In this document: positions 33,105 to 42,014 of the stretch, in pieces
How positions within the stretch are numbered: position 1 is the first letter of the stretch
Layout: each line of letters starts with the position of its first letter
NCBI RefSeq assembly: GCF_001669775.1
Contig: NZ_LXWK01000022.1
Span: forward strand, 1 to 64,000
Origin: Rheinheimera sp. SA_1
Lineage (GTDB): Bacteria; Pseudomonadota; Gammaproteobacteria; Enterobacterales; Alteromonadaceae
Direction of reading: 5' to 3'
DNA: 64,000 nucleotides
The notes under the pieces: generated by a model
The model's input: the letters and a program-made list of their open reading frames with translations, nothing else
Database searches by the model: none
What the model was told of the DNA's origin: nothing
Made by a program: the position numbers and the translations under genes

Positions 33105-33247
33105 AAGCCTCACCACCAATGTTGTTTTCGTTAGAGCCATGCTACTGCCCGAACTCAACAATTGAAAACAATGATTTTAGGTGATTGATACCAATTAAAA
33201 TTGTTATGCTAAATTAACAACCAATTTCTGGTGATATCGGACGATAT
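33105..33247. promoter_or_regulatory. Divergent SDR/LysR promoter region
   Basis: Contains the AT-rich dyad TTGATACCAATTAAAATTGT-like segment near 33184-33203 (CAATTAAAATTG is a near-palindrome) with a T-N11-A type layout, as expected for a LysR binding site controlling both genes. Confidence 0.4.
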
Positions 33248-34135
33248 ATGAGTAAGTTAGATCGGTTAGACATTAAGCAACTACGGGTGTTTCAAGCGCT
33301 TATTCGTGAAAAAAGCGCTTCTAAGGCCGCGAATCAGTTAGGTTTGACGCAACAAGCTGTCAGTGAGCAACTGAAAAAGCTTAGAGATGTATTCGAAGAT
33401 AGATTATTTATCAGAAAAACAAATGGATTTATCCCTACACCACTGGCTGAGAACTTATCTGTTGATATAGATAGATTACTTAGAGAGTTTCAAACTTTGT
33501 TATCGCCCCGCGTATTCGACCCAGAAAGAGCCCAAGGAACATTCGTTATTGCCGCTACAGATTACGCGCAACAAATAGTGCTACCGCATTTAATTCAAAC
33601 GTTAAGAACTCAATCGCCTCAATTGAAAATAATTATCAGAGATTTTGAGGTGAATTCAATAAATGACTATATGGAAAGTGGAAAAGTAAATCTTGCGATC
33701 TCATTTCCTGACTGTGTTCCTTCGTCGTATCTGACGATGAAACTTTTTGAAGAACAGCATGTATGTGTAACATCAAATTTTTCTAGCATTCCAAAAATAA
33801 GTGCAACATTAAAACAAGTCGCTGAGCATCCTAATATTTCAGCATCGCCTTCGCGCCCAAATTTTAAAGGTTCTATTGATGATTGGTTTGAAAAACATGA
33901 TTTAACGAGAAATGTTGTGATTACAGCACCTTGTTTCTCAGTTGTACCCTTATATCTAAACGTGACAGATTCGCTCGCATTCTTACCTTCAAGAGCTGTG
34001 AATGAAAGTAGCTTGGTAGAAATCAAGCTGGATGAAATGCCAGAACCTTTTGATGTTATTGTCGCGTGGCACCCAAGGACAAACGATGACCCACTTCAAA
34101 AGTGGGTTATCTCTAAGTTAGTGCAGTTTACATGA
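33248..34135 (+). CDS. LysR-family transcriptional regulator
   Basis: 295 residues. The N-terminal winged HTH reads LDIKQLRVFQALIREKSASK, AANQLGLTQQAVSEQLKKLR; the following region IRKTNGFIPTPLAENL is the wing and linker. The C-terminal part is the effector-binding domain (GTFVIAATDYAQQIVLPHLI onward). It most likely controls the divergent SDR gene; the inducer is unknown. AT-rich codon use compared with the sugar and halogenase genes suggests this SDR/LysR unit is a transferred module. The dispersed repeat at 34160 follows its stop. Confidence 0.88.
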   Translation: MSKLDRLDIKQLRVFQALIREKSASKAANQLGLTQQAVSEQLKKLRDVFEDRLFIRKTNGFIPTPLAENLSVDIDRLLREFQTLLSPRVFDPERAQGTFVIAATDYAQQIVLPHLIQTLRTQSPQLKIIIRDFEVNSINDYMESGKVNLAISFPDCVPSSYLTMKLFEEQHVCVTSNFSSIPKISATLKQVAEHPNISASPSRPNFKGSIDDWFEKHDLTRNVVITAPCFSVVPLYLNVTDSLAFLPSRAVNESSLVEIKLDEMPEPFDVIVAWHPRTNDDPLQKWVISKLVQFT

Positions 34136-34159
34136 GGCTAATCGCGTCCATGTTTTTTA

Positions 34160-34272
34160 TGAATGTCCGCTTTTGGCACAAAGCCACTCTCAAACGTTTG
34201 CTAAAAGTTCAGTGGCAAGTCCGCTGCAACGTGTGGTAATTAGCGATTGCAAATGAGTGGGGCTTTAAATGC
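34160..34272 (+). repeat. Dispersed ~115-bp repeat, copy B
   Basis: Starts TGAATGTCCGCTTTTGGCAC and ends with GTGGTAATTAGCGATTGCAA, GTGG and TTTAAATGC, corresponding to copy A at 3553-3673; the middle part is less alike. It lies immediately after the LysR stop codon. No open frame or flanking duplication was seen. Confidence 0.5.
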
Positions 34273-34306
34273 AATTCAGCAAATAGCGCTTTGATGGCTG
34301 CCGCTT

Positions 34307-35026
34307 TTATGGCTGGCAATCAATGAAACTACTGATGGTCAGCCGCCCAGTTCGCGGGTCGGCTGATAGCAGAGACGAAGTGGGAATATGCCCGCTATGC
34401 AGCAAATTACGCGGATAAATCACCAGCCGGTTAAATAAACCCGGCGGATTGGCGATTTGTTCAAACAGTGGTGTATCGCTCTGAATATAACCGGCATCGG
34501 ATTTTGGTAAATTCGGCCCGTCATTTTCACTTTCTAACGAGCGGTAATAATCCGGCATCCGGTTGTGGTCAATGGTTTCAAAACCGGTTTTACGATGGCG
34601 GTAAAAGGCAGTGCCGCCCAAATCGCCCTGAAATAAATAATGCACCGCCGCCAGCGCATGTGGCTCGACCGTATCAAAATGCGGAATGCGTTGTAGCAGT
34701 TTCAGCTGGGTTGGCGGGGTGGTGACAATTGAATAATGACACACCGAAAAACTGAGTTGCCGCTGCGGTAGCGCGAATACTTCCAACAAAGTTGGCTGCA
34801 AAGATTGCAGCAGTAACTGCTGATATTGCAGCGGCGCTGCCGCCCGCACCCCCGGATAATAGGGCGAATTGGCGACAAATTGCTGGCGACAGGCATACGC
34901 CACCAATAGCTCAGGCTGCGCAACAAAGTTATCAATCACCAACAATGGCGATTGTTCATTGCCAATATGCAGTAGTTGCACGTGCATCTTTGCATGCGCG
35001 GTCAAAATATTACCGCTGTTCGGCAT
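34307..35026 (-). CDS. DUF6445 family protein
   Basis: About 240 residues. The core resembles 2-oxoglutarate/Fe(II)-type double-stranded beta-helix proteins: LLVIDNFVAQPELLVAYA near 30, RIPHFDTVEPHALAAVHYLF near 125 (HxD), GGTAFYRHRKTGFE, and NRLVIYPRNLLHSGHIP near 210 with the distal His. The domain is repeatedly found beside tryptophan-halogenase-like genes in TonB receptor loci. It is the last gene of the minus-strand operon from 41639. The start is unclear: the frame stays open to a TTG at 35095 overlapping the halogenase stop, with a GTG at 35077; the ATG at 35026 is the first ATG, and another ATG at 34987 also precedes the domain. Confidence 0.75.
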   Translation of the reverse strand: MPNSGNILTAHAKMHVQLLHIGNEQSPLLVIDNFVAQPELLVAYACRQQFVANSPYYPGVRAAAPLQYQQLLLQSLQPTLLEVFALPQRQLSFSVCHYSIVTTPPTQLKLLQRIPHFDTVEPHALAAVHYLFQGDLGGTAFYRHRKTGFETIDHNRMPDYYRSLESENDGPNLPKSDAGYIQSDTPLFEQIANPPGLFNRLVIYPRNLLHSGHIPTSSLLSADPRTGRLTISSFIDCQP

Positions 35027-35073
35027 ACTCGGCGCCGCCAATGACAGGTTCTCTGATCCAGCCACCTCAGCAC

Positions 35074-36570
35074 TCACTGATCGTTCGCCGGGCAATATTG
35101 CCGCAGGAAATCACGATGCGAGGGTAATTTTTCCACCGCCCGGCCAATGGTATCGCGAATATTTTGCAGATGCTGGCGTAACTCCTGCTCCGGCAAACTC
35201 GCCACCAGCTGATGGTAACTCTTAGGTTGCAGCCGCTGGCCTAACATCACATGAGTCCAGGATTCCAGCCGGAACATTTCTTCGCCGCTTTGAAAGGCGT
35301 GCGCGCTTTCCCGGAACAATTCCATCCGCTGCGCCAGCGAATCCGGAATTTGCATGGTACGGCAGTAGTTCCAGAATGGGCTGTCGGTACGTTCGGTCTG
35401 GTGATAATGCAAAATAATAAAATCGCGGATTTTTTCCAGTTCGCTAATCGACTGCCGGTTGTATTCATCGGCTAGTGCCTGCCGCACGCCATCAAATGGA
35501 AACAGCCGCAATAGCCGCACGACACCGTTCATAAACAGATAAATGCTGGTTGATTCCAAAGGTTCGATAAAACTACTCGACAGTCCCAGTGCCACACAGT
35601 TTTTCGACCAGAATTTCTTGCGCCGGCCGGTTTGAAAACTCAGAAAACGTGGCTCAAATAACGCTGGCGTTTCCAGCCCATCCAGCAAGCGCTGTTTTGC
35701 GAGTTCATCCGACAGATAATCACCGGCGTACACCAGGCCATTGCCAACCCGGTGCTGCAGCGGAATTTTCCACTGCCAGCCGCTGTCATGGGCGATGGCT
35801 CGGGTGTAAGGCGGTATGGTAGCGGCCGATTCGGTCTGCACCACCACCGCTTTATTGCACGGCAACCAGTGATCCCAGGGCACAAAACCGGTTTGCAAAG
35901 TTTGTTCAATCAGTAAGGCGCGAAAGCCGGTGCAATCGATAAATAAATCACCACTGACTTCCTCGCCGGATGCCAGCAGCAACGACTTAATATCGCCATT
36001 TTGATGCTGCGTCACTGTGGCAATTTTGCCTTCAATCCGCCGGCAACCATGACTTTCGCTAAAGGTGCGTAAAAATCTGGCGTATCGACCCGCATCCAGA
36101 TGATAGGCATAACTAATTTGCGAATTGGCAGATTTACCAAACTTATGCGCTTTGGCAGCCTGCAGTTCATAACAATAATCACCAAAAGAAGCCTCAACCC
36201 CTAGCATTTGACCATGCAGGTAATAATGCTGAAAATCGGTCAGAAAACTGCCTTTGCCGGTGGTGCCAAAAGGGTGAATATAGCGATCGCCTATTTGCCC
36301 CCAGTTTTCAAAAGAAATACCGAGTTTAAAAGTGGCATCGGTGGCGCGCATAAATTCCTGCTCGTCGATGCCTAAAATATTATGAAATAGCTGCACCGGC
36401 GGAATGGTCGATTCGCCCACGCCAATGGTACCAATCTCTTCCGACTCGACCAGCACCACCTCGACCAGGCCTTTTAACCGTTTTGATAAAGCTGCTGCAG
36501 CGACCCAACCCGAGGTACCGCCACCGGCAATCACTACTTTTTTAATGCCTTGGTTTGCTGAGCTTTGCAT
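35074..36570 (-). CDS. Tryptophan-halogenase-like FAD-dependent protein
   Basis: 498 residues. FAD-binding VVIAGGGTSGWVAAAALSKR at 12-31, GVGESTIPPV near 50, and the halogenase-type signature SGWQWKIPLQHR near 263-274 (WxWxIP). Related proteins use FADH2, oxygen and halide to halogenate indole-type substrates, and TonB-locus members are a distinct, largely uncharacterised branch, so tryptophan itself may not be the substrate. No flavin reductase is encoded nearby. It lies between the cupin-like gene (75 bases upstream) and DUF6445. GAATAGACC precedes the ATG. Confidence 0.87.
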   Translation of the reverse strand: MQSSANQGIKKVVIAGGGTSGWVAAAALSKRLKGLVEVVLVESEEIGTIGVGESTIPPVQLFHNILGIDEQEFMRATDATFKLGISFENWGQIGDRYIHPFGTTGKGSFLTDFQHYYLHGQMLGVEASFGDYCYELQAAKAHKFGKSANSQISYAYHLDAGRYARFLRTFSESHGCRRIEGKIATVTQHQNGDIKSLLLASGEEVSGDLFIDCTGFRALLIEQTLQTGFVPWDHWLPCNKAVVVQTESAATIPPYTRAIAHDSGWQWKIPLQHRVGNGLVYAGDYLSDELAKQRLLDGLETPALFEPRFLSFQTGRRKKFWSKNCVALGLSSSFIEPLESTSIYLFMNGVVRLLRLFPFDGVRQALADEYNRQSISELEKIRDFIILHYHQTERTDSPFWNYCRTMQIPDSLAQRMELFRESAHAFQSGEEMFRLESWTHVMLGQRLQPKSYHQLVASLPEQELRQHLQNIRDTIGRAVEKLPSHRDFLRQYCPANDQ

Positions 36571-36644
36571 GGTCTATTCCCTGTATTTGCTATTGATTTT
36601 ATTGTCATTTTTATTGTTGTTTTTATAGCTAACTTGTTCTTTTT

Positions 36645-37679
36645 TCAGCGATTTAACCGATTTAATAACATCGCCCGTAGCTGTCGTGCCTGCATCTCGT
36701 CAAGTTCCCCCAGCACACCACGGGCCGCTTCCGGTAAGTGTTGGCCGGCTTTGGCCGGGTCATCAAATACGTAATAATCCAGCAGTGCCCGCCAGGCCAG
36801 CCGTTCGTGTTCTGGCTTATCACGCAGGCATAACAAGGCGTGATACAGCAGATTCATGCCCGAGCCGGTATAACGCGGCGCGCGGCTCCACCAGTAATTA
36901 ATCAGAATATTAAAGGAACGCAGCGCCTCCACCTGATGCCACCACATGCTGGGTAAATACAGCGCATCACCGGGTTCGAGTTCTGCCACTTGCCCGGCGG
37001 CAACGGCTTTGGGGAAATCCGGAAAACGCGCAAGATCCGGTGCGCTAAAATCGACCATGCTAATCACCTGGCCGCCCGGTGTCGGTTCAAATGGGCCGGG
37101 ATACAGATGCGCCACTTGCTCTGGCGGAAACAAACTAAAACGGCGGTTGCCGCGCACACAACAAGCCAGATTATCCGAAGCGTCATAATGCGCGGCCGCT
37201 TGTGAGCGATTGCCGAGCCAAATGCTGATGCGATCGGGCTCAGTCACGTAATCAAGTTGCGGTGTGGGCCGTTGCAGCAACTGATGATCTGGTAAGGTTG
37301 GGAAATGGCTTTGGATTAAGTTCGAGGCGATATAGACAGAAGGTGGTTGTTCCAGCGACTGCCAGTCCAGAAGTTGCGTCAGCACTTCATCCACCTGGCC
37401 CATGCTGATGTCGAAATTGAGCCGGGTGGCGGTATCGTCATAAAAATAACGACCATTCAGCCCTGGTGCGCCGCGATAGACCTGGGTTGGCTTACCGTTG
37501 TAATGCTGGCGCAGATAATCGGCGGCAGCCTCAGCCGATTGTTCACCAGCCTGCAGTAGCGGCCAATGGCGAATGAGACCTTTGAGGATCAGCGGTTCGT
37601 CGCCACCAAGTGCACCGTCCGGCACGATGCCGGGTTGGTCGACGGTGATTTCGCGGGTGCGGCGTGGCAACTGCAACAT
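36645..37679 (-). CDS. Cupin-like (JmjC-type) protein
   Basis: 344 residues. A JmjC/cupin_8 fold is seen: PLILKGLIRHWPLL near 32, WLGNRSQAAAHYDASDNLAC near 180-199 with the HxD metal pair, RRFSLFPPEQV near 204, and ALYLPSMWWHQVEAL near 255-270 with the second His. Such proteins are iron/2-oxoglutarate hydroxylases of peptides or small molecules; substrate here unknown. The ATG at 37679 (MLQLPRRTREI) is favoured over an upstream ATG since the extension overlaps a small tandem GCAAATGCTACGAAGC-type repeat. Third gene of the receptor operon. Confidence 0.85.
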   Translation of the reverse strand: MLQLPRRTREITVDQPGIVPDGALGGDEPLILKGLIRHWPLLQAGEQSAEAAADYLRQHYNGKPTQVYRGAPGLNGRYFYDDTATRLNFDISMGQVDEVLTQLLDWQSLEQPPSVYIASNLIQSHFPTLPDHQLLQRPTPQLDYVTEPDRISIWLGNRSQAAAHYDASDNLACCVRGNRRFSLFPPEQVAHLYPGPFEPTPGGQVISMVDFSAPDLARFPDFPKAVAAGQVAELEPGDALYLPSMWWHQVEALRSFNILINYWWSRAPRYTGSGMNLLYHALLCLRDKPEHERLAWRALLDYYVFDDPAKAGQHLPEAARGVLGELDEMQARQLRAMLLNRLNR

Positions 37680-37681
37680 AG

Positions 37682-37745
37682 GGTTGTCCTTGATAGCGCT
37701 ACAAAGCAAATGCTACGAAGCACATGCTACAAAGCAAATTCTACA
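37682..37745. repeat. Small tandem repeat of ACAAAGCAAATGCTACGAAG type
   Basis: Around 37698-37745 the units CTACAAAGCAAATG, CTACGAAGCACATG, CTACAAAGCAAATT and CTACAAATCAGTAC follow each other with a period of about 15 bases. It lies in the short gap between the SapC and cupin-like genes. Probably replication slippage; any regulatory effect on the operon is unknown. Confidence 0.6.
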
Positions 37746-38514
37746 AATCAGTACTCAGCGCAAGCAGCCGGTTTTTGCGCTCGATTAAATCACGGATATT
37801 GCTCATTGAACTGACCATCGCATGCGCCAGTTGTAAAAAGCCGGATTGATGCAGCTTTTCCAAATCAGCGCCCCGTAACGCGGCGAGCCGACTTTGGTCG
37901 ATACAATAATTACCAATCAAGCGGCGTTTGTCACCATTTCGAAGACTAAATTCGATGGTGACCGGTTCCAGCAACTCAAGCTGCTCAAATGCGCTAAACA
38001 TCACCGACGACAAGGCTATCCCTTGATGGATGGCCTGCAATTTTGCTGAAATATGCAACAGGTAAGGGCTATTGCCGCCTTCGGGTAAAAACAGTGGCTG
38101 TCCTTGATTCGATTCTTGCTTTGAAGCTTGCTTCGAAATGACTTTCGGATGGTCCAAATCGATATGCACCACCGGATCTTCAGCGGCATCGCTTTGACCA
38201 GAGTTGCGCGAAAAACCAATTAAAAACGGGCCTTTTTCAATGGTCGCCGGAATATACCGGGCGTCCCAACCAGATGGCTGTTCGGCAGCTAAATACAAAT
38301 TCTCATCAGCGGCAAAACCCATTAGTACAATGGCTTGAAACTGCCCCGAGGCTTCGTCACGACGGGCAAGGATCGGGTATTCTTTTTGTAGTTCATTAAA
38401 TTCGGTTGGAAATACCAGCGCGCTGGCGATATTGTCACCATAATCAACGCCAAAATGGTGAATGACTTTGGTGTGTTGATGGTCGATATTATTCAGCAAG
38501 ACGTGTTTGGTCAT
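37741..38514 (-). CDS. SapC family protein
   Basis: About 257 residues from MTKHVLLNNIDHQHTKV; the family start is well marked, and the 35 upstream in-frame residues are not part of it. SapC features: ALVFPTEFNELQKEYPILAR near 32-51, VLMGFAADENLYLA near 63, GPFLIGFSRN near 95, and a C-terminal stretch ending HAMVSSMSNIRDLIERKNRL. SapC was named from a Campylobacter S-layer locus, but in TonB receptor loci its role is unknown. It lies 48 bases downstream of the receptor gene on the same strand. The region 140-160 has a Lys/Gln/Ser-rich loop not typical of the core. Confidence 0.87.
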   Translation of the reverse strand: MTKHVLLNNIDHQHTKVIHHFGVDYGDNIASALVFPTEFNELQKEYPILARRDEASGQFQAIVLMGFAADENLYLAAEQPSGWDARYIPATIEKGPFLIGFSRNSGQSDAAEDPVVHIDLDHPKVISKQASKQESNQGQPLFLPEGGNSPYLLHISAKLQAIHQGIALSSVMFSAFEQLELLEPVTIEFSLRNGDKRRLIGNYCIDQSRLAALRGADLEKLHQSGFLQLAHAMVSSMSNIRDLIERKNRLLALSTDL

Positions 38515-38561
38515 GATACTTCCTTTAAAAAAGCCGCCGGGATCACCGGCGGCTACCACCC

Positions 38562-41500
38562 TTAAAAGTCGTAACGTACGCCAAACTGATAACGGGCACT
38601 TAAGTCGGTCAGATACCACATCATGGCTTCGTTCCGGGCATGGCTGCGGCTGTCTTCACCGGTCAGGTTCAGGCCTTCCACGAACACCGTGAGTTGCGGG
38701 TTCACGGCATAACTCAAGTTGACGTCCAGCTGCCAATAAGCCTCATCAAACCTTGGGTTGTTTGAGCCACCTTTGTTCACTTCGGCCAGGAACTTGTCAC
38801 GCCAGTTCAACGCCACCCGGCCGGTCCAGCCATCTTTTTCGTAGATACCAATTAAGTTAGCGGTATCGCTCAGACCAATCAATGCAAACTGTGATTCAGC
38901 AGGATTAGCCAGTACATCAAAGCCGATGTCGCCACGGACGATAGTGTAGTTGGCTTGTACGCCAAAACCGGTTTCGCCGAAGAAATGTTGTACCGCCATT
39001 TCCGCGCCGTAGATTTTCGCCGCTCTGTTGTTATCCGGGGTATTGGTGCGGAACACCATTTCCGGATCATCCGGATTAGCGACTAAATCAAAACCCGGAT
39101 TGTTCGCCAGGAAGTTGATTTGATCGGTTGTGCCGGTAAACTGTGGATTGGCACCATATTTCGCCAGCATATCCGGATGGTTCTTGAACTGGGTAAATAC
39201 CATCATCGCGTATAAATAAGTATCATCCAGCGGCAGACCCGCATTGCGAATGGCCTGTGCCGCAGCCAGTGCCCGAGGACCGGCCGTGACATCACGAATG
39301 CCGAGTAACGGCTGATCAACCTGCCGGCTACCGATAAAGTTCACCACGTCTTTCTGGAATAAACCGCCTGACACATAACTGGCCGGATCGTAATACCATT
39401 CCAGCGATAAGTCGTAGTTCGACGATTCCAGTGGTAATAAAGCAGGGTTTGAAGCATTGGCCGTTGGTTGGGCGCCAAACATGGTCGAGCCACCACCACC
39501 GCCGAAGTTAGACGCCGAAACACCGAGGCTACCAAGGCCAGCGCGGGCAATGGTTTTGCTGAAGGAGAAACGGGTGATGAGTTCGTCAGTGATATGTAAC
39601 GTCACATCCAAACTTGGTAGCAGATAGTCGTAATCGTTTTTTGCCGAAAATGGCTGTGCTGGCACCGTGGAATCAACATAAGCCACGATGTCATTGTTAT
39701 CTTCCCAGCGGAAATAATTACGGCTGACCAAGGAACTGGATTCAGACTCCGTTTCTTCGTAGCGCAGGCCGGTCAGGATATCAAACGGCATTTTGCCAAC
39801 TTCACCGCTGAGCGACACCTGGAAGTAGGCTGCCATGGTGTCTTCTTTGACGATATTGTCAAATGACAAAGATTTTTCAGACTCGGTCGGAATGTTCGGA
39901 TATAAACCCAGCGCGGCCGTATACAATGCCCTTGGATCGGCAATAAAACCATAACCACCGGCCTTTGGTGAAAAATCGTCAAATTCACCATGTAAATCAA
40001 ACGGCTGAATTAAATCACCAAATTCACCAGGGTTACCAACGTTCCAGTTACCCAGAGCGATGTTGTTACCAGCTGTCTGCATGGAACGCGATTCCATACT
40101 GCGGGTTTCGACACCAAAATCAAAACGACCTTCTTCCAGTGCATAGCTGGCATCAAATTTAATTTGCTGAATATCACTTTCCTGACTGGCGTTACGAATA
40201 CGTGCAATCGAAGAACCCACATCGCCTGGATCGACCATACCATTACCGTTGGCACCTTTGCCTGGCACGGCGTCGTTATAGACGTTCAGGTATGTTGGTA
40301 AGTCAGCACCGTAGAACCATTCACGTGAAGTCACAATAGGCGCACCTAAACCTACTGCCAACTCGCCGGAATTACGCGGGCCGGTACCACGGCTGAACAT
40401 GTTGGAATCGTGAGCATCCAGCGCCAATGTCCAGTCGTCATTGAGTTTATATTCAAAGTTCACACCCACAGATTTAAGGGTGTTGGTTTGTTCACGCCAC
40501 TGCTGTTCAAAACCTTCATCGACCGCACCGTCATACACTTCTTTAATGTAAGACGGGGTTTTCACTGCATTATTATCAAACTCGACGATTTTAGTATTGC
40601 TACCGGTTTGTACCCAGTTGGTGATTTCACCACGGTGTTCAACCAGATTGTTTTCGGCATAGGTGTAGTCGCCGGTGGCGGTGAAATTGTCTTGCGGTTT
40701 GAACTGCAAGGTCAACTGTGCATTGTCGCGTTTACGTTCTGTATCGGAAAACGCATAACGAATATCATTTGGACGGGTGTACAACTGGCCTTGCGATGGG
40801 GCGTTGTTGACCACAGTCGCAGTGTTGTTCCACAACCGGTTGGCATCGGCGATATCATCCCAGTAATCCACTTGCCAGTCGTTGACGGTGGCGCCGGTAT
40901 AACCTGAATCGCGCTGTTGATGGCTGGCAGAAACACTGACGCCAAATTTGCCATCGTCATTCGCATGGCTGAAAATACCTGACACTTCAGGTGTGACGCT
41001 AGAACCGGCACGATTCGACGTGTCGTGAGCGGCTTTGACGCCAACACTGGCGACGTTTTCTGAACTATCCAGTGGTCTGGCGGTTTTTACGTTCAGTGTT
41101 GCACCAATACCACCGGTGGCAATATTGGCTTTACCTGTTTTGTAGACTTCAACAGCACGAATACTTTCTGAGGCCAGGTTCGAAAAGTCAAAAGCACGGG
41201 CGCCACCGCCACGAGTGGTGCCGTCTGCACCAGAACCAGCGCCGTAGGTAGTCGCTGAGGGCATAGTGCGACCGTTCAGGGTGACCATATTGTTGTCACC
41301 ACCAAAACCACGGACTGTCACTTCCGAGCCTTCACCATTGGTGCGGCTGATCGAGACACCGGAAATCCGTTGCAGCGATTCTGCCAGGTTGGTGTCTGGA
41401 AACTTACCAATATCTTCTGCAGAAATGGCGTCCACCACACCCATTGAATTACGTTTAATGTCTGCTGCTTCCTGCATACTGCCGCGCACACCACGAACCT

Positions 41501-41639
41501 GAATGACTTCAATTTCTGCAGTATTAGCGGCCGGAGCCTGCTGTTCCTGTGCGTGTAACGGCATAACGACAGAACCGCCAAGTAACAAGGATATCGCCCT
41601 TGCCACCGCAGTTCTGGTAAATGTTTTATTATTTTTCAT
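38562..41639 (-). CDS. TonB-dependent outer-membrane receptor
   Basis: 1025 residues. Signal peptide (AISLLLGGSVVMPLHAQ), then the TonB box region AEIEVIQVRGVRGSMQEA and the plug (AISAEDIGKFPDTNLAESLQ, RISGVSISRTNGEG, 70-230), then a beta-barrel ending YQFGVRYDF with the terminal aromatic typical of outer-membrane proteins. The plug start IEVIQVRGVRGS is common to carbohydrate-type receptors of Alteromonadales and Xanthomonadales. With SapC, cupin-like, halogenase-like and DUF6445 genes it forms a conserved locus type, often linked to plant or algal glycans; its ligand is unknown. Promoter is expected in 41640-42014. Confidence 0.9.
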   Translation of the reverse strand: MKNNKTFTRTAVARAISLLLGGSVVMPLHAQEQQAPAANTAEIEVIQVRGVRGSMQEAADIKRNSMGVVDAISAEDIGKFPDTNLAESLQRISGVSISRTNGEGSEVTVRGFGGDNNMVTLNGRTMPSATTYGAGSGADGTTRGGGARAFDFSNLASESIRAVEVYKTGKANIATGGIGATLNVKTARPLDSSENVASVGVKAAHDTSNRAGSSVTPEVSGIFSHANDDGKFGVSVSASHQQRDSGYTGATVNDWQVDYWDDIADANRLWNNTATVVNNAPSQGQLYTRPNDIRYAFSDTERKRDNAQLTLQFKPQDNFTATGDYTYAENNLVEHRGEITNWVQTGSNTKIVEFDNNAVKTPSYIKEVYDGAVDEGFEQQWREQTNTLKSVGVNFEYKLNDDWTLALDAHDSNMFSRGTGPRNSGELAVGLGAPIVTSREWFYGADLPTYLNVYNDAVPGKGANGNGMVDPGDVGSSIARIRNASQESDIQQIKFDASYALEEGRFDFGVETRSMESRSMQTAGNNIALGNWNVGNPGEFGDLIQPFDLHGEFDDFSPKAGGYGFIADPRALYTAALGLYPNIPTESEKSLSFDNIVKEDTMAAYFQVSLSGEVGKMPFDILTGLRYEETESESSSLVSRNYFRWEDNNDIVAYVDSTVPAQPFSAKNDYDYLLPSLDVTLHITDELITRFSFSKTIARAGLGSLGVSASNFGGGGGSTMFGAQPTANASNPALLPLESSNYDLSLEWYYDPASYVSGGLFQKDVVNFIGSRQVDQPLLGIRDVTAGPRALAAAQAIRNAGLPLDDTYLYAMMVFTQFKNHPDMLAKYGANPQFTGTTDQINFLANNPGFDLVANPDDPEMVFRTNTPDNNRAAKIYGAEMAVQHFFGETGFGVQANYTIVRGDIGFDVLANPAESQFALIGLSDTANLIGIYEKDGWTGRVALNWRDKFLAEVNKGGSNNPRFDEAYWQLDVNLSYAVNPQLTVFVEGLNLTGEDSRSHARNEAMMWYLTDLSARYQFGVRYDF

Positions 41640-42014
41640 CTATCCAATCCCTCTCGACTTGTTGTATGTCACCAAATCAACGTTCTGGCTGGTGCTGTTG
41701 GTCATTGCACTTCTTATTGATGCCCGAACCTTGATTGTCATGGTGCTGATCGGTCCGGCTTCCTGCATATCGAAGTCGGGCTGCCAACTCCCCAAAAATC
41801 ATTGTAGTGATCCGCGTCCAAGGTTGAAGTTGCCAAAATGCGTTACGTTCTTGCTTTTTTTTACATTTTGCGGCGATTAAAAAATAAACATAAAACATTC
41901 ACCCCAAAAATGCGCGATTTCGGGGGCGGTAATGACCTTTTCATTTGTTGGGATGGGGTTACTGCGATGAACGCAGACTTTGGCAGGATATTCAGCGTTT
42001 TTGTCAGAGCAAAT
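41640..42014. promoter_or_regulatory. Upstream region of the TonB receptor operon
   Basis: 375 bases between the receptor start and the 3' end of the MbnH gene, with no credible gene. It must hold the operon promoter. TGCGTTACGTTC near 41838 contains the half-site TTACGTT that also makes up the palindrome at 13346-13352; a common regulator is conceivable but unproven. Confidence 0.4.
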
